Assembly: GCA_019279435.1 (NCBI GenBank)
Contig: JAAALK010000289.1
Span: 84,599,023-84,663,022 of the forward strand
Length of the DNA: 64,000 nt
Direction: 5' to 3'
DNA from: Zizania palustris
Taxonomy: Eukaryota; Streptophyta; Magnoliopsida; Poales; Poaceae
Part shown: positions 54,641-64,000 of the stretch, one piece after another
Layout: every line of letters starts with the position of its first letter
Position numbering within the stretch: position 1 is the first letter of the stretch
Notes under the pieces: model-generated
Database searches by the model: none
The model's input: the letters and a program-made list of their open reading frames with translations, nothing else
Told to the model about the DNA's origin: nothing
Position numbers and translations under genes: made by a program

Positions 54641-57607
54641 TCATAAAATGCCGTAAGGGTGACAAATACAAAGTTCCCCATGCAAGTAGGCAAATCGAGA
54701 AGCATCGAGGGGTTTCGTGAAAATATCGGCTAGCTGGTGTTGGGTATCAACATATTGAAGTTCAATATCACCCTTCTCATTGTGATCTCTGAGAAAATGA
54801 TACCGCACATCAATGTGTTTGGTTCCGGAGTGCTGAACTGGGTTGTTTGCAATACAAATAACACTATTGTTATCATAGAAAAGTGGAACACTCTTATAAT
54901 CTAACCCGAAATCCCGCAAAGTGGAAGCCATCCACAAAATCTGAGAGCAACAGCTAGCTGCAGCAACATATTCGACCTCAGCCGTCGATTGTGCAACACT
55001 AGACTGTTTGCGGGAAGACCAGCAAACTAGAGAAGTACCCAGAAAATGACAAGTACCAGAGGTACTCTTCCTATCAATCCTACACCCAGCAAAATCCACA
55101 TCGGAATAACCTCGAAGACATAAAGATGAAGATGCTGAATACCATATGCCAAATTCGAGGGTATGTTTGAGATACCTGAGTATGCGTTTTACCGCTTGGC
55201 GGTGCGATGCTCGTGGTGAAGCCTAAAAATGAGCGCACAGACACACTGCGAAGTGTATGTCCAGCCTCGTAGCAGTCAAGTAGAGGAGGGAGCCGATCAT
55301 GCTTCGGAATTCCTTCTGATCTACGGCTTCTCCATCTTCGTCAGGATCCAATGCTACATATGTAGCCATTGGAGTGGCGAGGGGCTTCGCATCTGCCATG
55401 TCAAACTTCTTGAGCAGTTTCTTGGTGTATTTCGTTTGGTGGACGAAAGTACCTTGTTTGCTTTGCTTGATTTGCAAACCAAGGAAAAAGGTGAGTTCAC
55501 CCATCATGGACATTTCAAATTCCCTGCTCATGGCATCTGCAAACTCGGCAACCAAAGCATGAGAAGAGCCACCAAAGATGATATCATCCACATAAATCTG
55601 AACCAGGAGGAAATCTTTGCCATGCTTGAGAGTAAACAATGTTTTATCAACAGAGCCCATCAAATACCCCCGCTCAAGCAGAAAAGACTTAAGCCTATCA
55701 TACCATGCCCGAGGGGCCTGCTTGAGTCCATAAAGAGCCTTATGAAGTTTAAGGACTTTATGTGGGTACTTGGGGTTTTCAAAACCAGGGGGTTGTTTTA
55801 CATAAACATCTTCACCTATGAAGCCATTAAGAAAAGCACTTTTGACATCCATTTGATAGAGTTTGAATCCCCGGGATGTCGCAAAGGCAAGTAAAATCCT
55901 AATGGCCTCAAGGCGAGCAACAGGTGCAAAAGTTTCAGTAAAATCAATCCCTTCTAGTTGAGAATAATCCTGAGCTACAAGTCTAGCCTTGTTTCTAACT
56001 ATAGTCCCATCCTCCCCTTGTTTATTTTTGAAAATACATTTTGTTCCAATGAAATGAACATTTGGTGGAGGATCAACTAATGACCAGACTTGGTTTCTCT
56101 CAAAATTTTCAAGTTCCTCATGCATGGCATTGATCCAACTAGAATCAGAAAGTGCATGACAAACATCTAAGGGCTCGAAAGAAGCAACAAAAGCAGAATT
56201 CGTGAAATGAGCATGAGAACGTGTTACCCTTTGATCAAGCTCACCAATGATCTGCTCTGGAGGGTGCATCCTTTGAACATGATGTGGAGCCTCGCGGCGG
56301 GATGCAGTCTCCCCCTCAACTTGTGCGTTGGAGTGGTCCAAGATGACCGATGTCGAGGTAGTTGCTTCGGGACCTCGTGCCGAAGTAGTTGAAGCGGGGT
56401 CAGCTTCGGGGGTTGATGTCGAGGGTAGTAGGGCTTCATCCTCGAATTCTCCGGGATCTTCTTCTTCGAAGATGGTCTGTTCCATGTTGTGTTCATTTGC
56501 CTGTTCAAATGCAGAACTAACAGAGGGGGTTGATTCATCAAAAGTCACATCACATGACTCAATGACAGTGTTAGTTTCCAAATTATAAACATGATAAGAA
56601 TGACAATGTGTAGTATAACCCAAAAAGATCCCGTCAGAAGAACGCGACTCAAATTTATCCAAATTACCACGTTTTAGGATGAAGCAGCGACAGCCAAATA
56701 CTCGAAGATGAGTAACCTTGGGTTGTCTCCCAAAACATAGTTCATAAGATGTCAGGTTTAAAATTGAGCGCAAGAAAATTCGGTTTGAGATGTAACATGC
56801 AGTGTTCATGGCCTCAGCCCAGAATTTTCTAGGAGTCCTATGCTCATCAAGCATCGTCCTAGCCATCTCAACCAAAGTGCGGTTCTTCCTCTCAACAACA
56901 CCGTTCTGTTGAGGAACCCGCGGAGCAGAGAATTGATGTTCTATGCCATGCTCCATGCAAAAGTCAACAAAGAGACTATTTTTGAACTCAGTGCCATTAT
57001 CACTTCGAATGAATTTTAATGCACCAGGGAGTTCAGTAAAAAGTCTCAAAGCCAAGCTCCGAAAGTGTGAAAACACTTCATCCTTGCTAGCAAGAAAGAA
57101 GACCCAAGAGTAGCGAGAGAAATCATCGACAATGACTAACACATACCACTTGCCGCCTAAAGAACTAACCCGAGAAGGACCTACAGTGTCCATATGGAGA
57201 AGTTCTCCAGGTTGTTCAGTCATCACTGTGGTGACTGGTGAATGCGAAGCGGCAATCATCTTTCCATGTCGACAAGGAGCGCAAACTAAATTCTTCTCAA
57301 ACTTGAGCATGGGAAATCCTCGGATCAGTCCTAGGGCACTCAGACGAGCGAGCAACTCAAAGCTCATATGCCCTAGTCTCCTATGCCACTTCCAAAGCTC
57401 AGAAGTCGAATGTGCAACAAGACAATGAGAAGAACCAGATGACTCTGAAAAATCAGCTCCAAAAACTCTCCCAACTCTAAAGATCTTACACACCACAACG
57501 CCATCAGAATTGAGCACTTGCGAAGTATTGCGATGGAATCGCACTTCGAAGCCCTCATCAAGCAACTGAGATACATACAGCAAATTGTATCCCAGGTTTT
57601 CAACCAA
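54641..57607 (-). pseudogene. pol: Copia-2 pol: integrase, reverse transcriptase, RNase H
   Basis: About 795 codons are open, then a single TAG at 55223-55225 (Gln in relatives), after which the same frame runs to 54641. In order: WHRRLGHMSFELL zinc region, integrase catalytic blocks IRSDNGTEFKN and NGVVERKNRTLVEM, acidic linker, RT with KNKQGEDG, QMDVKSAFLNG and YVDDIIFGGSSHA, and RNase H with DFAGCRIDRKS, DIFTKPLD. Normal length. All expected motifs are visible. Confidence 0.93.
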
Positions 57608-57813
57608 AGCAACATCTTTGATTTGAGAGTGAAATTCGAATTAATTCTTACCACACCTTTACCTTTCACTCTACTCCTTCGATTGTTTCCGAAGGTGATA
57701 TGTTCCCTTTGCTTGGTTGTGGTGAGGCTGGAGAACCATGCTGCATCTCCGGTCATGTGGCGCGAACAACCGGAGTCCATGATCCACGTGCCCTCCAAGC
57801 CTCGATCTGTCAC
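57373..57813 (-). pseudogene. pol: Copia-2 protease
   Basis: It follows the gag TAG in the same frame. IMDSGCSRHMTGDAAWFSSL is the retropepsin active-site block (D-S-G). A tandem 5-bp duplication (TTTGA twice, 57617-57626) shifts the frame about 65 codons in, so the rest of this frame is out of phase and pol resumes at 57607 in another frame. Confidence 0.88.
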
Positions 57814-60273
57814 CTACACATGAAAAGAATATCTCGATCGCTCAGTGCTGGGGTGAGTGAAAAAATGACGAGGCATCCAACACTGAGTGACACGAGTAGT
57901 AGGCGTAGTAAAAGTAGACGGTCTACGCACATGATAATCAGAATGAAGCAAAGTGCGAGGTCTACCTACATGCTGTGATCGAACAACATGTCGAGGTCTC
58001 CTACTCTGACGAGGTACAAAGCTACTCGCCCGGGGTCTACCACCATATCGAACATGGTGAACACCTCGAGGAGCAAAACCTCCCCGAGAAGCACGAGGAG
58101 CCTCAAAAGTAGGACGATAGTAAAACTCATACTCATGCATACCTAAGGATGGGTAATGCATGTCCTGGTAACTCATCGCCTGAGAGCGTCGCTCATCCTT
58201 GATGCGATGAAAACAGAACCCAACCAAATGACCCGCCCGCTGACAGTAGGAACAATGAAAAATTCTCCTAGGGGCACTCTCATGGGTCTTAGGAGCAACT
58301 CTCACAGGCTCCTTGGGCTTCTGCTGAGTGGTTTTCTTGGGAGGATTTTTCTTGGCAGGAGGAGTGGTTTTCTTTGATGGTCGGGTAGGCCTTTTAGCTG
58401 ATGGGGTGTCTAACAGAGCTCTCTCTTTCTCTAGGGTAGTGGGTGAGGTGAAAATAGTTTTGTTCTTACTGTCTGAAGAAATCCTCTCAAAACCCAAACC
58501 TAGAGCTACCCCTGCTCTGTCAGAACACATCTTGGTCTTGGCCAAGAGCAAATCCATCCTACCCTTTCCCTCAGTGCATTTATTAACCACGGAAAGAAGG
58601 TATTCATTTTCTGACATGAGGTTCTCAGCTCGCTCTCTAACGGTGCCTAGCTGGTCCTTAAGGGTAATGCACGTGTCACAAACAGGCTGCACATCCTTAG
58701 AACTATCGGCCCTCTCCAATCTAGCCTCTAAATCATGAACATGTTTATCACGTAAATTAATGCTCTCGCGTAATAAAGAACAGTTCATGCATTCAATAAT
58801 ATCATGAGGTCTAGAATCAACCACCAACACCTGCTTCTGTGCAGTCTCAAGCTCAGAAAGAGTTTGAGCATGTACGGAACGCAACTGAGCAAGCTCACCC
58901 ATGACAACAGAACAAGATTCACATTCAGCATCATTAAATTTAGACTTAAGCATGGCATATTCAGTAGAAACAGATTCTAGCCTAAGTCTAAGGTCTTTTC
59001 TTTCTCTAGCGGCTTGCACAAGTAATCTATCCTGACCGAGAACTACTTCATTCAGCTCATCTAATTTAATTAATAGCTGGTCAGATGATAGAGGTACCTC
59101 AGATGAGTCAAGCTCATCACCGCTGTGATCGCTGTCGGCCATAAAGCAAAGGCCAGTGAAGTCTCGTCCCTTCTTGTCCTTCTTGTCCTCCTTCCTTGGG
59201 GACTCCTCCTCAGAGCTCGACTCCTCAGTTGAGGAAGTGTCGATGTCACTGAGAGCAGCAACAAATGCTCTGGAAGCAGCCTTGGCTACATTCTTAGCCA
59301 TCTTGCCGCGCTTGCCCTTCACAAAGGGTTTCCTCTCCTTCTTGTGGTATTTGGGGCGCTCATTCTCATCTCTCTTCTTGAGCTTAGGGCAATTGGCCTT
59401 AATATGAGAAGTGTCGCCACATTCAAAGCAACCACTGAAACCACTTCTCCTTTGATCCCGTCTCTCATGATGAAAATGGGTGAACCTTCTGGCAATGAGA
59501 GCAAGCTCATCATCATCCAGAGTGTCCACTTGCTCCTTTGTGACGGAGACCAAGGAGGACAAAGCAAAACCATCTGCAAGAACACAAGTACCAGATGTGC
59601 TTGGTTCTGCAGCGGTGCCACGGCTAGTGCTAGAAACCAATGCCAATGGCTGTGGCAAAGAGCTTCTGTGCACTGCAAGAGATGCTTTGGCAATCTCTGT
59701 GGACTTTAGCTTGCTGAAGAGCTCATCACAGGTCAATGTGTCATAACCTGCGGACTCCTCAATGCTAGATATCTTCACTTCCCATATGCTACGGTCAAGA
59801 GCATAGAGAAGCTTGATAGTCCTATCATGATCATTGTAAGCAAGCATCCCGTTGGACCGCAAGTTACTCACTATAGCATCAAAGCGCGAAAATATGGCAT
59901 CTATAGATTCACCAGGTGCCTGCACAAACAGCTGATACTATTGATTGTATGTGCTTTGGTGCCTGGCCTTGATCTGAGTAGAGCCCTCATGAAAAATAGT
60001 GAGAGTGGTCCAAATTTCCCTAGCAGTCCTAAGGTGCTGCACCCTATCAAACTCACTCCGGCTCAAACCAATGAACACTATATTCCTAGCCTTGGAGTTG
60101 GCATTATACTGATCTTTCTCTGTTTGAGAGGTGCGAGTCTCAGGTATGGAGTATTGTGAGTCCACAATCTCCCAAATTGCATTTCCTTGGCTTAACAAGT
60201 AAGCCTCCATGCGCACCTTCCAATATGCAAAGTCAGTCCCATCGAACAGAGAAATTTTACTAGCTCTGTCCAT
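57814..60273 (-). pseudogene. gag: Copia-2 Gag with coiled-coil extension
   Basis: Starts MDRASKISLFDGTDFAYW; UBN2-type Gag core; one TAG at 59938-59940 (Glu in copia-0). Then QAPGESIDAIFSRFDAIV, knuckle CFECGDTSHIKANCP, a Ser/acidic stretch, coiled coil with CESC, CMNC and CDTC pairs, a Lys/Pro-rich segment, a second zinc-like CSYCQRAGHLVGFCF motif and a basic Arg/His-rich tail. It ends in TAG 57814-57816 in frame with protease. About 816 codons, long for a Copia Gag and usual for SIRE. Confidence 0.9.
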
Positions 60274-60320
60274 GTCGCCAACAGATCACAAAACCGGTTA
60301 AGGTCAACTGGTGATCTTAA

Positions 60321-60335
60321 CCTGCTCTGATACCA
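60321..60335 (-). promoter_or_regulatory. Primer-binding site of copia-2 (initiator Met-tRNA)
   Basis: The minus strand reads TGGTATCAGAGCAGG two bases from the 5' LTR. Confidence 0.92.
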
Positions 60336-60337
60336 AT

Positions 60338-62310
60338 TGTTGGACCGGAAATGGCGACTAGAGGGGGGTGAATGGGAGCTTTTAAAAACTTGGGCTAAAA
60401 GCAGCCTTCGGTTTTAATTCTGTCTACTGCGGAACAGGCTTCGAACACCAACCTTCGAAGATCTGGTTCGGAGGTATTTGACAGCTCCGAACACAGCCTT
60501 CGCAAGGATTAAAAGTCCGAAGCCAAGCAGACTTCGCTCCACCCACAACCCCAAAAACAACTCTGCTAAGTCAGTGCAGGCTCCGCACAGAGGGTGCTTC
60601 GAGCAGGCTTCGCACTTCACCCTTCGCAAGAGTGGACTACCCTCCGAGGACTTCGACTTAAAACTTAGTGACAGCAACTGGTGCTGGGCTTCGTTCTGCG
60701 AAGGTCTAAACGCACACTATACGGACACCGCTAAGGGCTTCGACACGAGAAGCAAAAATGGGCTTCGATCAGGGCTTCGCTAGTAAGCAGCAAGGTCAAA
60801 CCTTCTGTTACACAGAGCGAACGCACACCGAAAAGAACACTTCGAACAAAACACCCTTCGCCTAGACAGGCTTCGGTGCACTACAACTAGCGAGGTATGC
60901 AAACAAGTTCAAGCAGAAAGACAACACAGAAGCAGGGCTTCGCCGCTTGAACAAGGAACACAGTAAAAGAACTCACTGGATGATTATAATGAGTGAGGGG
61001 CTAGTAGAGGAGCTCAACAGTAAATGCTCAAAGTGTTAAATGTTACCTACCCAGCCCCCATATTTATAGCCACTATTCACCCCAAGTGAATTGACTACTT
61101 TACCCCTAGGGTTTACACCAGTTTTGTCTCTACAGAATAGAGGGGTACAAAAGGTAGTCAACTTTATTCTGGAGGCTTCTCTGTCAGCTTTGCAGAGGGG
61201 ACAGCGTCAGCTTTTTGCAGAGCAGACAGTGTTAGCCTTTGCAGTCTTTGACCTTCCTGAAGCCCCCCTTCGCACGCGAGGGGTGCGGTAGCTTCGGCGA
61301 GAAGCCTTGAGCCTGATGGCCTTCGCTTCACCGAAGTTAGCCTTCAATACAGTGACGGTTTTGAGCCGAAGCCGTCAAAGCCCTTGGGCCTTCGCACCAC
61401 CACCTCTGGAGTGGACCACCACGGCTTCGCAGCTACTCCCAGCTCAAACTCTGTCAATTCGTGTACCGAAGCCATGCATGGCCGAAGTACCACAAGTCAA
61501 CCTCACTCTGAAGCCCTCCTTCGGAGTACCACCCTTCGAAGTCCCTCCTTCGTCCAAGGCCTCCGCGCGAAGCATTCTATGAGCACTTCGTCGCTGTGTC
61601 TCTCCCCGAGCACACTCCTCGACGAGCCTCACCCGGACCATGCCTTCGATGCACCTCGACTTCTGAGACCTTCGTCGGGTACCTTCGAGTGTCTCTCTCC
61701 GGAGCACACCTCGAACACTTTGCCTCCGCAGAGGACTTGATCCACCATACTCCGAAGTCACTCCATCCAGAGTACCTTCGAAGTGCCTCACCTCCGAGGA
61801 CTTTGTCTCGGAGTACCTTCACCCAGAGCCACGCTCCGCACTTACTGCCTTCTCCTGATGCACCTTGACCCGAGGACCGACCCAGACCCCTTCGCAGCCA
61901 CCGTGACGGAGCTCCCTGCTCCCTTGGCATCAAGCCTCCCGCTTGACCTAGGTTCACCTGCCGCGAACCGTCCGTCGCCTCCAAAGTCCCCTGCGCACCA
62001 TAGACACAGACAAAGTACCGAGACCTTCGGTACACCCCAGTCATCGTGTACTGGAGACCTCTCCGGGTTAGCAACCTTCGGCACACACTCTGGTGTACCG
62101 GCCAAAGTACCGAGACCTTCGGTACACCCCAGTCATCGTGTACTGTCGGACCCCTCCGACAGGCACACTCCACTGCAACGGCTGCAGCAACCTCCGAACA
62201 CCTTCGGAGATCCAACCTCCGAACCCCCTTCGGAGGTACCCCTTCGAACCAGAGGATAAAAGCCTATCAATCACTCATCACAAACACCGAAACCAACCCT
62301 TGGTTTCTCA
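60338..62310 (-). repeat. 5' LTR of copia-2
   Basis: Pairs with 51551-53508. Has an extra exact 42-bp copy (62011-62052 equals 62103-62144) replacing about 20 bp of the partner. TATA box on the minus strand at 61061-61068. Confidence 0.94.
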
Positions 62311-62315
62311 TATGG

Positions 62316-63403
62316 CCAAGACCAATCATTACATTTACGGTCAAACTAATATTGCATACCATGCACCACCACCTGCACCAATGCCCGCGCTGCCCACACC
62401 ACATGCGCAGGCGCCTGGACACGAACACGCCATACAAATAGCACGTAGGGAAGAGGCCCATGGCCTACACGACGATATCCCACCGCGTGTCGTGCCCCCG
62501 CTTGAGAGGCGCACACAAACAACATACCAAGATGACATAGAGGAGCGGGTCCGCGCACTATTTAGATAGTGTGCTAGCTTCGTGCCCAAGGGACATGTTA
62601 GGGTTTACCGTAAATCATACCACGACCACCTTGATATAGTACCCTACCCCCGCGGCTATAGAATCCCTGAATTCACTAAATTCAATGGCGAGGGTAGCAA
62701 GACTACACTAGAGCACGTTAGTCAATTTTTGGCGCAGTGTGGGGAAGTTAGCGGGATAGATGCTCTAAAGGTTAGACTATTTTCTCTCTCGCTATCTGGC
62801 ACCTCTTTCACTTGGTTTTCGGCGCTCCCGCCGAACTCCATCCAAACATGGGATGATTTAGAGAGGAAATTCCATGATTATTTCTACACAGGTGAGACAG
62901 AACTTAGGCTTTCACATTTGACATTGATTAAGCAGAAATCTAGCGAGAGCGCCTCTGAGTACATCAAGTGTTTTAGGGATACTAGAAACCGATGTTTTAT
63001 CCTTAATATCTCAGAAAGGGACTTGGCGGAACTAGCTTTTAACGGGTTGCGTTCCGAAATTAAAGAGAGGTTAGATAACCAAAACTTTTTGGAAGTTAGC
63101 CAAGTTTTATAGCAGGCTCTGGTCCAGGAAGGCCGAGCCAAAGATAAAAAGTTTATTAAGACGTTTAGCAAGCCTAGGGCCGAAATCCACATCATGGAAC
63201 GCTCTGATGAGGAGTCAGAGGAGGAGGATTCGGCCGACATGTATGCGGGCGAATGGGTGTGGAATGCTAAGAATAAACCTGTCACCTGCTCCGAGTTACG
63301 ATCGTCCCCCACAAAGAATCGACTTAGTGAGGTCAAGTACTCGTTTGATGTAACTAAATGTGATAAAATATTTGATTTTCTCTTAAAAAGTCAGCTTCTC
63401 AGG
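62316..63403 (+). pseudogene. gag: G2 gag, second fragment
   Basis: It continues G2 gag after copia-2. Core blocks YPRGYRIPEFTKFN, LEHVSQFLAQCGE and SFTWFSALPPNSI; TAG at 62567 (Glu in G1) and at 63110 (Gln in G1); otherwise open to KIFDFLLKSQLLR, where copia-4 interrupts it at 63404. Confidence 0.88.
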
Positions 63404-64000
63404 TGAGAAACCATGTTGAAGAATATGGTTTTGATATTCCAGATGTGATGAGTGATTGTCAACGTAAGTCAAAGGAAGGGAGATATGAAGACCTACCGAG
63501 TCTGAGGTGCATGTTACTCAGGTACACAGGCAGTGAGCGACGGCCGGGCAGAGGAGCCACGGAGTCGGGCTGCCCCAATCCGGGTACATGGCTAGGAGCG
63601 GCAGATGATCCACTGGTCTGTTGACTGGGTTTGACTAAGGTACACGGGCGGCGAGCGATTGCCGGGCTAAGGAAGCTGCGGGGTCGGGTCGGCCTAATCC
63701 GGGTACCCGGTGCGAAGACGGTGGACGCTTTGTTAGTTTCGGCGCAAAACTGACAATCTATGATTAATTCATTTTTAGGATATTAATATTTAGTTTTTAA
63801 GTTTAGAATATTTTTATTTGAGTCAGGTGATTTTTCTAAGAATATTTTAGTAATTTTCGGAATTTATTTTAGAGTCAGTTTAATTTTACTTGAGGGTAAA
63901 TTAGTCTTTTCATGTATTAGGAGTCGCCTATAAATAGGTCCCTATCCCCCCTGAGGATAGATGACTGTTTTTTAATAGATCAATCTACTACGGTCCAACT
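63404..64000 (+). repeat. Start of a SIRE-type LTR (copia-4), continuing beyond the window
   Basis: Starts TGAGAAACCATG inside G2 gag. Resembles the reverse complement of copia-1 LTRs: GTGATGAGTGATTGTCAACG, the GTACACGGGCGG/CGAGCGATTG block twice (near 63520 and 63640), GCGCAAAACTGACAA, and the TATA context CGCCTATAAATAGGTCCC near 63925. No gene is seen. Confidence 0.82.

Larger units (their letters stand above)
51551..62310 (-). mobile_element. SIRE-type Ty1/copia element copia-2, nearly intact
   Basis: Complete 10,760-bp insertion in G2 gag with TATGG on both sides (51546-51550, 62311-62315). LTRs are 1,958 and 1,973 bp. Primer site initiator-Met; a long gag with coiled coil and a long pol each broken only by a few stops and one 5-bp duplication. 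Probably the least decayed SIRE copy in the window. Confidence 0.95.

Overview
The window is plant nuclear DNA, almost certainly from a grass (Poaceae). It is almost entirely a multi-level nest of LTR retrotransposons around one intact host gene. Evidence for a plant: two Ty3/gypsy families of the Tat branch (dual RNase H, no chromodomain), several SIRE/Maximus-type Ty1/copia elements (initiator-Met primer sites, long coiled-coil Gag), and a host gene whose closest recognisable relatives are plant RNA polymerase subunits. Panicoid affinity is only a guess. There are no prokaryotic features, rRNA, tRNA or CRISPR.

Region 1-7879 is a minus-strand Tat element (Tat-1) cut by the left window edge: 5' LTR 7394-7879, tRNA-Asp-like primer site, gag, pol and integrase in one reading frame broken only by a TAG and a TGA, a 118-bp tandem array, and a plus-strand antisense gene with a predicted intron (1-930). 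Region 7880 to about 8340 is a remnant of an older minus-strand element. Then comes the only host gene, RPAC2/AC19 (common subunit of RNA polymerases I and III), minus strand, three coding exons between 8985 and 10091 plus a 5'UTR intron. An LTR (about 10590-11522) with its polypurine tract closes the low-copy island.

Region about 11590-45643 is one nest. A decayed minus-strand SIRE element (copia-3, about 11590-17969) was hit by a plus-strand SIRE element (copia-0, 5' LTR 17970-22115, gag 22179-22237 and 43952-45643). The copia-0 LTR carries a solo LTR (20756-21918, target duplication ACTTC). Its gag carries a gypsy element G1 (22238-43946, AAGGT), and the G1 5' LTR carries a SIRE element, copia-1 (23412-34427, CCTTC).

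Region 45644-64000 is a second nest: a minus-strand LTR fragment (45644-46170), a truncated second Tat copy (Tat-2, to 49705) with the same antisense gene and a 119-bp tandem array, a second G copy (G2, 49706 onward), SIRE element copia-2 inside G2 gag (51551-62310, TATGG), the rest of G2 gag (62316-63403), and the start of another SIRE LTR (copia-4, 63404 to the end).

Most worth following up: (1) a conserved, apparently spliced gene on the antisense strand of Tat elements, (2) a roughly 550-bp conserved non-coding 3' region shared by divergent SIRE copies, (3) regularly placed CxxC pairs in the SIRE Gag coiled coil, (4) extreme TTCG/CGAA enrichment shared by LTRs of unrelated lineages, and (5) foldback-bearing satellite monomers inside Tat elements. 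No system outside transposon biology was found. All calls were made by reading the sequence; no alignment or database search was run.
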